Part shown: positions 28,713-42,410 of the stretch, one piece after another
Layout of the letters: each line of letters opens with the position of its first letter
Numbering within the stretch: the stretch's first letter is position 1
Assembly: GCA_947568835.1 (NCBI GenBank)
Contig: OX387608.1
Location: forward strand, 18,014,535-18,078,534
Origin: Protonemura montana
Lineage: Eukaryota; Arthropoda; Insecta; Plecoptera; Nemouridae
Direction: 5' to 3'
Length of the DNA stretch: 64,000 nucleotides
Notes under the pieces: generated by a model
Database searches by the model: none
The model's input: the letters and a program-made list of their open reading frames with translations, nothing else
Told to the model about the DNA's origin: nothing
Made by a program: the position numbers and the translations under genes

Positions 28713-29957
28713 ATTGTATTGTATTGTATTGTTTTTTATTTTTCAATTTCTTTACAGAAACACTCATTAGTTGGATTGCAACATAATTTGAGCATGAAAA
28801 AAGGTCCGAATGTGCATAAAATACATCGAGATGAAAAATTAAAACCTAATACATATGTACAGTCAATTTATACAGATAAAATCTACACAGTAGATACATT
28901 TACAATCCTTTGATGCTAGAAATTCGTCAAGAGTATAAAAACCATGATTTAAGAGGAACCTCTTCGTTTGTTCTTTAAAAACTGACCTTTTTTCAGTTAG
29001 CGTTTTTATGCAGTCCGGAAGATAATTGAAAATATGAACTCCTATGTTTTTTGGGCTTTGTTCTGCAATGTTGAGTCTAGTTTTATTTTTGCGAAAGTAG
29101 TTGGATCTTGTGTTAAAATTATGAATATCGGAATTTTTCTTGAAATCACTTATATTGTCTAATACAAATAAAACCAGTTCTAATATATAAATACATGTCA
29201 AAGTTAAAAATTGAAGTTCTTTGAAAAGTGGTTTACAAGATTGTCTTTTTCTTAAATTTCCGATTATTCTTAAAGCCCTTTTTTGCTTCTTAAAAACTCT
29301 TTCAGCCGATGGCGAACTACCCCATAGTATGATACCATATCTAATTTTAGCTTGGACCAGCGCGTGGAAAGCGATCTTGACGGTGATTTTGTTTACATGA
29401 CTGGTCAGGTTGGATAAAACAAAGCAGGCCGAGCTAAGTGAGGAGCTAAGATTATTTGCATGGGTTTTCCATATGAGTCTGTGATCTATTGTGGTGCCCA
29501 AGAAGTTACAAGTATCTTTGGTATATATAGTATTGCCCTCACATATCACTTCCGTTTCGCTTGCGCTTCCTTTCCCCGTGAAAATAACAATATTGGTTTT
29601 ATCGTGATTAAGTTTCAGTTGGTTTGGTTTGAACCATCTTTCTGCCTTGCTGATAGAGCTTTTTAGGTTTGCTAGCAGTTCATTTCTATTTTTACTTTCG
29701 ACTATTAGGCTCGTATCATCCGCATATAAAATTACATCCGTGTTTACATTTTTCGCTGCATAAGCCAGGTCGTTAACATATAAACTAAAAAGGATTGGCG
29801 CTGCAAGGTCCCCTGCGGGATTCCGTGTTTACTTGCTATCCATTCAGAACCATCATCGTTGAAATTCAGTTTCACTTTTTGTTTTCTTTCCGAGAGGTAT
29901 GATTTGATCCATTTTAATGCAGTCCCTTTTATGCCATAGAAATTTAATTTTATAATT
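28713..29957 (-). mobile_element. 5'-truncated LINE, reverse-transcriptase region
   Basis: Minus strand. From about 29950: LNFYGIKGTALKWIKSYLSE, SKHGIPQG, a frameshift near 29810, then LYVNDLAYAAKN, LYADDTSLIV (the YADD catalytic motif at 29715-29726), WFKPNQLKLNHDKT, and an open 228-codon stretch with FLGTTIDHRLIWKTHANNLS, QKRALRIIGNLRKR and HNFNTRSNYF to the stop at 28863. It ends in a (CAATA)n tail at 28713-28735. The N-terminal palm, the endonuclease and ORF1 are missing. CR1/L2/Jockey-like by motif layout. It lies downstream of the CCDC157-like exons and may have displaced its 3' end. Confidence 0.8.
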
Positions 29958-30274
29958 AGGATACAAGTGTTAAGACTGCGTGTACACGCAGTGTTAAGAC
30001 TGCGTGTATACACGTGTAAAGACTGCTTAACTTTATTCGTTTACATCTTTGCAATACAATGCTATGCAACTTTTCTTGACATTTGGGAGCTTGGACTTGC
30101 CAATACAACTTGTTATTTGTTATGGGTCCTTGAAGCAAAGCTTTGTGAAAATTGCCTTGGTCATGGGTAAGATCTTGCAATTACAGAGCTTTACATTTCT
30201 AGAGATCTTTTTTGTTTCACTTGTAAAGTAACAATATTTTCCGATAAGTTTCCGACAGTTGAACATTACTTTAC
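29958..30274. other. short tandem motif and possible further exon
   Basis: At 29970-30025 a 24-bp unit with the palindrome CTGCGTGTACACGCAG is repeated about 2.5 times at the LINE 5' junction. On the minus strand 30180 to 30030 reads LQDLTHDQGNFHKALLQGPI and WQVQAPKCQEKLHS, which could be another exon of the CCDC157-like gene, but no clear acceptor was found. Confidence 0.3.
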
Positions 30275-30477
30275 CTGAAGACCTGCAGCTTGCATCTGAA
30301 ACTCAGCACATTTAGTTTGGTAATCCTGTTGCTCCCGGAGAAGTCTGACATGTAATCCTGCAATTTCATTGGCTTGTGTGTTTCTATCATTAGAAACCAC
30401 CTCCAGCTGCTGGTGCATTTCTTCAAGAGCATTTTGTGTGCACTTTTCCTTGCAGACACTTTCTGCTAGTAGTTGAT
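30275..30477 (-). CDS. CCDC157: CCDC157-like exon 5 (203 bp)
   Basis: Acceptor TTCTGCATTTAG, donor GTAAAG. Encodes DQLLAESVCKEKCTQNALEE through coiled coil to AAGLQ. Confidence 0.55.
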
Positions 30478-32702
30478 CTAAATGCAGAAATAGAAGACTA
30501 ACTTGTGTGGGCTGCAACATTCTGATAGGTAGGATTGTATTGTACTTTTAGAAGTACTTTTACAGACAGATTCAGTGTAATTCAACAATAATCGATTATC
30601 TATACAAACCAGTGAGTTTCAATTTCATTTCTAATATTTTGTAACTTTCTTCTTTATCACTGAACAATAGCTGCCACTTCATGTTTACTTGGCTGAGCTG
30701 ATTTTGCTTTTCTTCCAGATTCACTTTAGAATCTTTGCATTGTATTTTTAGCTTCTTGATATAATCCTGGTTTCTTTGGGTTTTTTTCTCCAATTTGCTT
30801 TGTGTAGCTCTCACCAACTTGATCAGCTGAGTGTTTTGAATGCTGATCTCTTTGTAGTTGACTTGGAGGTTGGTAAGATCTTCAACGATGGCATCAGCCC
30901 AACTTCCCATGCAATGCCACTGCGTTGTTTGTATTATTTCCTTCGACGCCACCTTCCTGTGATTATTACTGTCATTTTAATTGGGGTACAATCAAATTTG
31001 TATGCTCTTGCTAAAGTATTTTCTAACTGTAAACTACCTCAAATATCGAATGCAAAGTGTCGTAGAATTGTAGTTGGTCTTTACGCGCTACCCAAAGATA
31101 TTAGTATTTAGCTTGGCACTAATAAAATGTTGTTAATTGTTTGAGTTGATCAGACACAGATGATAGAAACATAGTCAGTAAAACATATAAACAAGTCAAT
31201 GCAACAAAATGAAAATAGAAATAGGTAAGTATATGAACCAGTTGCTGGAGTTGAAGTAATAATTACAAATAATAAACACTTTGTGTTTTCCAATCTGAAC
31301 CTTTATTCTCATTCTTGAATTAAAGGAATCGGAATTTTATTTCTTGAAGTGTGGAATCAGAACTTTTATTTGAAATAATATGCGCAGTCATAAAACACAA
31401 GAAGGTTTTGCTTATAGGTAATAACATGTTTGTAAATAAGTATTTATTGTACCTCTGGGCAGCAACTGAAGATTCTCTGTCGATATCATGACAAGTATTT
31501 TCTATCCACGTGATTAGTTTCTTCATGAGTGCTTCATTCATCTGACAGCTTTCACATGAAGCCAAGGAAATCAAATCTGTTTGACTAATTCTGGAAACAA
31601 CTGTGTGGGAAATGTTGGTTGTATTGATATTCGAATCAGTATCTTGGTGCTTGCCATTCATTTCAAACATTTTCCTCTGAGTAACCTGCATAAAAGATAT
31701 ATTATTTTCATCATCAGGAGGTTATCTGCATTTAAAAGTAACATTACAACATTACAGAATGATATTCAAGAGTTGTAATCATTCCAAACCATGCAATCGA
31801 TCATGCTCTTCTGCAAAGATTGCATTCTCGACCAGAATATGTTTAGTAGACCTCCAAGTGAGAGCTGTTGTGGACGGATCACATTTTTAGCCGCATACAA
31901 ATTGGTCGAGGGATTTGGAAAATTGTCCACAAATTTTATCAGTAAATTCAGAATCAATAAAAGTCTGAAAAAAAAAACAGAATGAGGTAAAAGTGATGTT
32001 CACATTTAATAGCACAGAACAATAATCGCTCTTTTGTGCCAGTTTTGTCGCCTTCCGAAATGCACCGCTTCAGTAAAATATATCTGGTAGACTCAGTAAC
32101 TCCTGGAAACTTCTTTGCTGTGACTTTAAGATTCTGAACACCCAATAAAGTATGTTGTTGTGGTATCAGAATAGATTCAGTAAGATTCCCATAATAATAA
32201 GATGCCCAGTACGTATAGTAATTATTTTAGTACAAGACTCAACCTATATTTCAGTGTGCTGCAGGCAACTTTTAGTTGTTGATGTGAATTCCATGGTTGA
32301 AGGTAGAATGTACGTATTAGATTCTGAATTTTAATTCAGTTGGTAGGGTCATATACGCTAACTCATGCTCACATCCGAATAAAAAATATAGCCAGCTGAA
32401 TTCTAAAATAATTTTTCACAAATTCTATTCCAAATACCAGAATTATTTGGATGGATTTCGGTACAATAGTTAAGTTACCTGTCATAGATGCATTCTAAAA
32501 GATTGATGTAGTATTCACCAGCAGATCCATTGAGCTTGTTAAAAATAGACAAGACATCTACAGATTGTGACTGCTTGGAAGGACATCTCCAAGACTTGCA
32601 GTCAATCTTGCCCATCCACGAAGACAATGTAATCGAGATATTGACTACTTCTTTCAGATCCCACACCATGGCACGAATCAAGTTTTCATTCAATTGTGCC
32701 AT
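30275..32702 (-). CDS. CCDC157: CCDC157-like coiled-coil protein, 5' half (5 exons)
   Basis: Five minus-strand exons join in frame to 394 codons: 32702-32479, 31964-31790, 31685-31453, 30956-30610, 30477-30275. The N-terminus MAQLNENLIRAMVWDLKEVV, the SWRCPSKQSQSVDVLSIFNK region, LSLGGLLNIFWSRMQSLQKS, the SQTDLISLASCESC cysteine pair, GSWADAIVEDLTNLQ and the long heptad-rich coiled coil follow the order of landmarks in CCDC157, a vertebrate coiled-coil protein linked to sperm development. The last exon ends in phase 0 with GTAAAG, so more exons are expected; a LINE lies there instead. Identification is by eye, from remembered family features. The start codon is 55 bp from the divergent FBXL4-like start. 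Confidence 0.6.
30610..30956 (-). CDS. CCDC157: CCDC157-like exon 4 (347 bp)
   Basis: Acceptor AATCACAG, donor GTTTGT. Encodes GSWADAIVEDLTNLQ and a strongly coiled-coil stretch rich in Lys, Gln and Glu. Confidence 0.55.
31453..31685 (-). CDS. CCDC157: CCDC157-like exon 3 (233 bp)
   Basis: Acceptor CTTTTATGCAG, donor GTACAA. Encodes VTQRKMFEMNGKHQDTD through ISQTDLISLASCESC and AAQ. Confidence 0.6.
31790..31964 (-). CDS. CCDC157: CCDC157-like exon 2 (175 bp)
   Basis: Acceptor is a T-run followed by CAG. Continues the protein as LLLILNLLIKFVDNF, matching the hydrophobic stretch after the DR of exon 1 in the family. Donor GTTTGG in phase 0. Confidence 0.55.
32479..32702 (-). CDS. CCDC157: CCDC157-like exon 1 (224 bp)
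   Basis: ATG at 32700-32702; ends ECIYDR split by a GTAACT donor in phase 2. Confidence 0.6.
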
Positions 32703-32757
32703 CGTTTAAAAATTAAGAGTAAATGAGTAAATCATTCCCTTAGTCAGGAGCACTGAC
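32703..32757. promoter_or_regulatory. presumed bidirectional promoter / shared 5' leader
   Basis: Only 55 bp separate the start codons of two divergent coding exons. No TATA box is visible. Such head-to-head spacing normally implies overlapping or adjacent promoters; this is inference from layout. Confidence 0.35.
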
Positions 32758-33021
32758 ATGTTTAGCGCAAAAGTTGAAAATCATCGATGGGCGCCAGATC
32801 CATCGGCTCTGACTTTCATCGACTCTGGCTTGCCTGTCATGGAAGAATCTGTGGTTAGTAGTGTGACCAGCGCGGGCAAAATCGAGCAATTTGTTAATGA
32901 AATATTACTGTGCAGTTCTCAATATGGAAATAGCTCTAGTATTTCGTTCACGGCAGTCAATTTGATTGGAAAACCAAGAGTTTATCCACGTTATGGCGAC
33001 TCTCACGAAGCATATTCTCCT
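32758..33021 (+). CDS. FBXL4: FBXL4-like protein, first coding exon only
   Basis: Opens with ATG and ends at a perfect GTAAGT donor after 88 codons. The end of the exon reads IEQFVNEILLCSSQYGNSSS, ISFTAVNLIGKPRVYPRYGD, SHEAYSP, which recalls the start of the galactose-binding-like domain of FBXL4, a mitochondrial F-box/LRR protein (VxDVIDFSSxYG...NxxGxPxxxPxxGD). The next exon should begin with an RTYGxWW motif; none was found downstream, where a LINE ORF1 and a satellite follow. Truncated copy, or a long intron that continues beyond the SERCA copy 2 block. Confidence 0.55.
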
Positions 33022-33080
33022 GTAAGTTGTCGGACCAAGCAGTCACCGAAATTTGATGATGCCTTCCAACAACGCTAATC

Positions 33081-34027
33081 TTGTTAAGTATGCTTAAAGA
33101 GTCTATATGCTATTCAAGATGGCGGGTGAGGAGAGTAGTGCGTCTGGTGGCTCCAAGATTAAATATTCTTCCTAAATGTCCGAAGTGCTCAAGAAAAGTT
33201 GTAAATGGTGTGAAGTGTGTAATATGTGGCCAACTCAATCATCTGAGATGTGCGCAAGGGACTTCTGGTGAGGAAAACGTAGATATTGATGACTTTATTT
33301 GCGGCGACTGCACAATTAGAGAAGCCACCATGCTTGATCTACACACGTCCAATGTAGAGCTACTGCATCAACGGATCAAGGACCTCGTGTACATTGTTCA
33401 ACTCCAAAAAGCAAGAATATCTGAACTAGAAAACAGGAACGACTACATATCAGCTAATATGACATCATTTCCAGCAAAAACGTCCTACAGCCAAATTCTG
33501 AGAGGTAAGCCTGAAGTTATTCAAATTACACCAGAGGCTGACCAAGACAAAGCAACAACAAAACATGACGTCAAATCACAGAATAATCCAGCAAAACTTC
33601 CGATAGGAATTTCAAATATGCGACAAAGCAGAAATGGAGATGTCTTGATCAACTGTCCAAACAGCAAATCAGCTAAAGCATTACTGAAAGAAGCAGAACA
33701 AGTGCTAGGAAACAAGTACACAGCCACAATCAAAACAAAATTCAATCCCAGACTAAAAATCATGCATATTGAACTAGGAAATACTGACACGAAGTCCTTC
33801 AGAGAAGCAGTAATAATTCAAAACCAACTGGATCCCACTGACCCACATTTTTCGCTAAAAGTCATCACCACTATCACGCAAAAAAGTGGATTAACCTTCA
33901 CGATAATTGAAGTCGATGCCCGAACCCGCTCGAAACTAATGCGCGAGGGACGGATTAATTATGAATGGAAAAGGTATAGGCTATATGACCACATACACGT
34001 AGCACAATGTTTTAAATGTGCCAGCCT
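33081..34027 (+). mobile_element. LINE ORF1 (PHD-like finger, coiled coil, RRM-like), 3' truncated
   Basis: Open reading frame of about 315 codons of unique sequence. It has a cysteine-rich finger (CPKCSRKV, CVICGQLNHLRCA, FICGDC; residues ~33-78), a coiled coil (VELLHQRIKDLVYIVQLQKA, ~92-120), an RRM-like part (GDVLINCPNSKSAKALLKEA), and the start of a zinc knuckle (VAQCFKCASL). This order is typical of ORF1 gag-like proteins of Jockey/I-group LINEs. The knuckle is cut at 34020 by a 59-bp array. Nothing of ORF2 follows. It lies in what would be the first intron of the FBXL4-like gene. Confidence 0.72.
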
Positions 34028-34381
34028 GAGAGGGCTGCGACCCTCTGCAGCCCTGTCCTGTCACCAGGCTGGTAGCTCTATCAGCTGAGAGGGCTGCAAC
34101 CCTCTGCAGCCCTGTCCTGTCACCAGGCTGGTAGCTCTATCAGCTGAGAGGGCTGCGACCCTCTGCAGCCCTGTCCTGTCACCAGGCTGGTAGCTCTATC
34201 AGCTGAGAGGGCTGCGACCCTCTGCAGCCCTGTCCTGTCACCAGGCTGGTAGCTCTATCAGCTGAGAGGGCTGCAACCCTCTGCAGCCCTGTCCTGTCAC
34301 CAGGCTGGTAGCTCTATCAGCTGAGAGGGCTGCGACCCTCTGCAGCCCTGTCCTGTCACCAGGCTGGTAGCTCTATCAGCT
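34028..34381. repeat. 59-bp minisatellite, 6 copies
   Basis: Exactly six 59-bp units. Each holds an 8-bp-arm hairpin AGGGCTGC...GCAGCCCT with the loop GACCCTCT or AACCCTCT. It replaces the end of the LINE ORF1. Confidence 0.95.
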
Positions 34382-34545
34382 GACAGGGTTAAGAATTTCC
34401 CCCTAGCGATGCCGGTAATAGTAAACATGATAGTGAATGCTAATAATTGGTGATTGCAATCAGCTTGACTCGGCTGGACTCGGCTAGTCTCGCCTAACCT
34501 TCGTATCAGCCGAGTCGGCGCTGTGTGCCAGGAATATTGATAAGA

Positions 34546-34553
34546 CTTGGCGC
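34546..34553 (+). other. empty hAT target site
   Basis: Single CTTGGCGC in otherwise identical context; in copy 1 it is duplicated around an 859-bp element. Confidence 0.85.
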
Positions 34554-34689
34554 TAATCCACCTTGTATTTATTCTACGTGATTTAAAACTCCAATCACAC
34601 TTTATCTTGCTATCGCAACACCAAGGCTTCCTGCTATGCCATAACATGCCATAACAAACCATGTCATACCATACCATTAGATATACCAT

Positions 34690-35207
34690 ACCTTGCCATG
34701 CCATGCCATGCCATGCCATGCCATGCCTTGCCATGCCATGCCATGCCATGCCATGCCTTGCCATGCCTTGCCATGCCATGCCATGTCTTGCCATGCCATG
34801 CTATGCCTTGCCATGCCATGCCATGCCTTGCCTTGCCTTGCCATGCCTTGCCTTGCCTTGCCTTGCCATGCCTTGCCATGCCATGCCATGCCATGTCATG
34901 CCTTGCCATGCCATGCCTTGCCATGCCATGCCTTGCCTTGCCATGCCATGCCATGCCATGCCTTGCCTTGCCATGCCATGCCATGCCATGCCATGCCATG
35001 CCTTGCCATGCCATGCCATGCCTTGCCTTGCCATGCCATGCCTTGCCATGCCATGCCATACCATGTCATGCCTTGCCATGCCATGCCTTGCCTTGCCATG
35101 TCATGCCATGCCTTGCCATGCCATGCCATGCCTTGCCATGCCTTGCCATGCCTTGCCATGCCATACCTTGCCATGTCTTGCCATGCCATGTCTTGCCTTG
35201 CCTTGCC
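34690..35207. repeat. (TGCCA/TGCCT)n pentanucleotide array, copy 2
   Basis: Same array as at 17305, shorter by about 320 bp. Open frames on both strands are composition effects. Confidence 0.95.
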
Positions 35208-35652
35208 AAATGAGGGACTTTTGACCAATATTTCCCGAGCAATATTTGGTTTTGTTCCACGTGGCTGGTGCTGGTGCTGCTAGAAATGGTTGATCTTACA
35301 AGATGCTGTGGTTCTGTATCTTTAGAGTTTTTAAGCTTAGAGTAAACAATCGAACAATCCTTCCATTGTCTCTGACTAAAGAGATGTTTGCTGGCTTCCA
35401 TTACATTGCATTGATCTGTTGATTCTTGATGGCCGTTATGATTTGATGGCTTTTTGTCTGCTGTCAGATTTACTAGAGGCTTCTCTTTGGCTTCTCTTTG
35501 GCTTCTATTTAACTTCTATTTCGGTTGATGTTTGTGCGTTGTTTCAAACGGAAACTGGTTTACCGAGGCAAGATCTTGAGTCGCCGCTATTTCCGACTCT
35601 CGCCGAGTGCATCGACGTTGAATGACGGTGTTGTCGCTTAACTCGATCGCTG

Positions 35653-35680
35653 TGACGTCAGACAGTAGCTGGTGACGTCA
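35653..35680. promoter_or_regulatory. two CRE-type palindromes, copy 2
   Basis: TGACGTCA at 35653-35660 and 35673-35680, as in copy 1. Confidence 0.4.
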
Positions 35681-35833
35681 GACAGTAGACTGATATCTGT
35701 ACACGCCTTGAGCTCGCGTGTTGAACGAAGCCTTCTAAACGCCCCTCCCCTTCTAGACACTGAATCTAGGGTCCCTAGCAGAACAAACTCTTATTACACT
35801 TGGTACTTCATTCACTTGTTTCTTTTGTTTCAG

Positions 35834-35851
35834 AATTACCTGCTGAAGAAG
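35834..35851 (+). CDS. SERCA: SERCA copy 2 microexon (exon 2)
   Basis: Identical to 18799-18816; ELPAEEG. Confidence 0.88.
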
Positions 35852-35941
35852 GTGAGTTTCATTTACAAGATTAATTCCTAAATGACAGAAACAAGTTGTC
35901 TTTGTTGCACTTTGACTCTAAATTGTTTTTATTTCCCGCAG

Positions 35942-36024
35942 GAAAATCGATATGGCAGTTGGTACTGGAACAATTCGACGACCTTTTAGTCAAGATCCTA
36001 TTATTAGCCGCAATCATCTCCTTT
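35942..36024 (+). CDS. SERCA: SERCA copy 2 exon 3
   Basis: Identical in protein to 18907-18989. Confidence 0.9.
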
Positions 36025-36028
36025 GTAA

Positions 36029-36540
<512 letters not shown>

Positions 36541-36640
36541 AGACCAAATCTAAGCCTGGGACTTCAGTCTCCCAATCTAGGAAGTGGTTTAAATGAGATG
36601 GACTTGAATTGGTATAAAATGGATCTCAAGATGATCCTGA

Positions 36641-36964
<324 letters not shown>

Positions 36965-37056
36965 TAGCGTCACTAGAATCAGAGTGACTCTGAGTATTCA
37001 CAGCCTCTTGGTTCTACTCCTTGGAGATCTAAGATGTCCAAGTGGAGATCAGGTGT

Positions 37057-38065
37057 AGATCTTGGTCCATGTGTTTGATTGGTTAGAGCAACACCCGCGA
37101 CAGGTTGAGATCGGGGTCCATGTAGCTCAATTGGTTAGAGCAACACCCGCGACAGGTTGAGATCGGGATCCAAGTAGCTCAATTGGTTAGAGCAACACCC
37201 GCGACAGGTGGAGATCGGGGTCCAAGTAGCTCAATTGGTTAGAGCAACACCCGCGACAGGTTGAGATCGGGGTCCAAGTAGCTCAATTGGTTAGAGCAAC
37301 ACCTGCGACAGGTGGAGATCGGGGTCCAAGTAGCTCAATTGGTTAGAGCAACACCCACGACAGGTGGAGATCGGGGTCCAAGTAGCTCAATTGGTTAGAG
37401 CAACACCCGCGACAGGTGGAGATCGGGGTCCAAGTAGCTCAATTGGTTAGAGCAACACCCACGACAGGTGGAGATCGGGGTCCAAGTAGCTCAATTGGTT
37501 AGAGCAACACCCGCGACAGGTGGAGATCGGGGTCCAAGTAGCTCAATTGGTTAGAGCAACACCTGCGACAGGTGGAGATCGGGGTCCAAGTAGCTCAATT
37601 GGTTAGAGCAACACCCACGACAGGTGGAGATTGGGGTCCAAGTAGCTCAATTGGTTAGAGCAACACCCGCGACAGGTGGAGATCGGGGTCCAAGTAGCTC
37701 AATTCGTTAGAGCAACACCCGCGACAGGTGGAGATCGGGGTCCAAGTAGCTCAATTGGTTAGAGCAACACCCGCGACAGGTGGAGATCGGGGTCCAAGTA
37801 GCTCAATTGGTTAGAGCAACACCCGTGACAGGTGGAGATCGGGGTCCAAGTAGCTCAATTGGTTAGAGCAACACCCGCGACAGGTGGAGATTGGGGTCCA
37901 AGTAGCTCAATTGGTTAGAGCAACACCCACGACAGGTGGAGATCGGGGTCCAAGTAGCTCAATTGGTTAGAGCAACACCCACGACAGGTTGAGATTGGGG
38001 TCCAAGTAGCTCAATTGGGTAGAGCAACACCTGGGACAGGTTGAGATCTTGGTCCATGTGTTTGA
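37057..38065 (+). repeat. 52-bp tRNA-like array in SERCA intron, copy 2
   Basis: About 19 units; ends 22 bp before the intact acceptor of exon 6. Confidence 0.95.
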
Positions 38066-38453
<388 letters not shown>

Positions 38454-38746
38454 AGAAATATTGAAATTAAATTTCATACGACAGTGGCTCCACTTAATGT
38501 GATGTTCCGGTACTCTGTATTTTTGTCGGTAAGGCAGTCATTTGGCGGCCATCTTTCACGCAGAGACTGAAACATTGACGTTGTTTCTCCACCTAGAACC
38601 TACACTCAACGCTAGCACCACATGGCCAGATGTCAAAACATAATAATGATTTCCTGTACAAAATGTTTGAATGATCCCAGACAGATTGTGAAAAGAAAAA
38701 GCTATGCAATAAAATAGTTAACATTTATTATGCTGCCCAAACATTA

Positions 38747-39355
<609 letters not shown>

Positions 39356-39521
39356 TAATACTGGGTCTTTTGCTGATTTAAAACTGTTTCTTTGTTATTA
39401 TTCATTAGAACTATTTTAAAATACAGAGACCATCTTTACAGTTCATAAACCCATTCACTTTTTCACTATTGTAAGCAAGTTTTGTCATATGTTCATGTCA
39501 TGGTCATGTCATGGTCATGTC

Positions 39522-40154
<633 letters not shown>

Positions 40155-40377
40155 TAGATTTGCTACGGTAACCAATAGCTGTCAAAACACCCAATTGTAA
40201 ATATAGCTGGCATTATTTTCAATGAGAATCCCAGCTCTGTTTGAGATTCAGAATAATTTAGTAAATATGACAGCTTGCACTGTTGGCTTTCATCTGTTAA
40301 GCATAAAGAAAGCTGAGGCTTGTGAACCCAGTAAACTCCTAGAGGCTGTATTAGTAATTCTGTTGTTCTGATTCTAG

Positions 40378-40822
40378 GAAACATCTGCATCATGTGCAAT
40401 GACTCTTCAATTGACTTCAACGAATTCAAGCAAGCTTTTGAGAAAGTAGGAGAAGCCACCGAGACTGCTGTACTTGAACGTTGCACACATGCCCGAGTTG
40501 GTACACAGAAAGTGCCGCTGACGCCCACGTTGAAGAAACGCATCCTGGAGCTCACTGCCACCTACGGTTGCGGAAGAGAGACTCTCCGTTGTCTTGCCCT
40601 GGCTGTCGCTGATACCCCAATGAAACTGGAGGACATGAACCTGACAGACTCGACCAAGTTCTACACTTATGAAGTCAACCTTACCTTCGTTGGAGTCGTT
40701 GGAATGTTGGATCCTCCTCGCAAGGAAGTCTTCGACGCCATTGTACGATGCAGGGCCGCTGGAATCCGAGTCATTGTCATCACTGGAGATAACAAGGCTA
40801 CAGCTGAAGCCATCTGCCGCAG
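40378..40822 (+). pseudogene. SERCA: SERCA copy 2 exon 9 with 228-bp in-frame deletion
   Basis: 445 bp against 673 bp in copy 1. GEATETA joins directly to [11 protein letters not shown]. The donor is the same GC-type CAG/GCACGT. Confidence 0.92.
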
Positions 40823-40832
40823 GCACGTATAA

Positions 40833-42120
40833 TACACAAGCTTGCACCAAGCCATATACCTTGGTACACATGTCCCTGACTCCCATTGAAGATGCCAACC
40901 CAGCTGTACACATCCATGCTTGCACCATGCCCTATACCTTGACACACATGTCCCTGGCTCCCATTGAAGATGCCAACCCAGCTGTACACATCCATGCTTG
41001 CACCATGCCCTATACCTTGACACACATGTCCCTGGCTCCCATTGAAGATGCCAACCCAGCTGTACACATCCATGCTTGCACCATGCCCTATACCTTGACA
41101 CACATGTCCCTGACTCCCATTGAAGATGCCAACCCAGCTGTACACATCCATGCTTGCACCATGCCCTATACCTTGACACACATGTCCCTGGCTCCCATTG
41201 AAGATGCCAACCCAGCTGTACACATCCATGCTTGCACCAAGCCCTATACCTTGACACATATGTCCCTGGCTCCCATTGAAGATGCCAACCCAGCTGTACA
41301 CATCCATGCTTGCACCAAGCCCTTTACCTTGACACACATGTCCCTGGCTCCCATTGAAGATGCCAACCCAGCTGTACACATCCATGCTTGCACCATGCCC
41401 TATACCTTGACACACATGTCCCTGGCTCCCATTGAAGATGCCAACCCAGCTGTACACATCCATGCTTGCACCATGCCCTATACCTTGGCACACATGTCCC
41501 TGGCTCCCATTGAAGATGCCAACCCAGCTGTACACATCCATGCTTGCACCATGCCCTATACCTTGGCACACATGTCCCTGGCTCCCATTGAAGATGCCAA
41601 CCCAGCTGTACACATCCATGCTTGCACCATGCCCTATACCTTGACACATATGTTCCTGGCTCCTATTGAAGATGCCAACCCAGCTGTACACATCCATGCT
41701 AGCACCATGCCCTATACCTTGACACACATGTCCCTGGCTCCCATTGAAGATGCCAATCCAGCTGTACACATCCATGCTTGCACCATGCCCTATACCTTGA
41801 CACACATGTCCCTGACTCCCATTGAAGATGCCAACCCAGCTGTACACATCCATGCTTGCACCCTGCCCTATACCTTGACACACATGTCCCTGGCTCCCAT
41901 TGAAGATGCAAACCCAGCTGTACACATCCATGCTTGCACCATGCCCTATACCTTGACACACATGTCCCTGGCTCCCATTGAAAATGCCAACCCAGCTGTA
42001 CACATCCATGCTTGCACCATGCCCTATACCTTGACACACATGTCCCTGGCTCCCATTGAAGATGCCAACCCAGCTTTACACATCCATGCTTGCACCATGC
42101 CCTATACCTTGACACATATG
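40833..42120. repeat. 78-bp minisatellite in GC-AG intron, copy 2
   Basis: About 16.5 units. Open frames of 489 codons (plus) and 413 codons (minus) span it but are products of the stop-free 26-codon unit. Confidence 0.93.
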
Positions 42121-42131
42121 TTCCTGGCTAA

Positions 42132-42398
<267 letters not shown>

Positions 42399-42410
42399 TA
42401 GCCTTACCTA

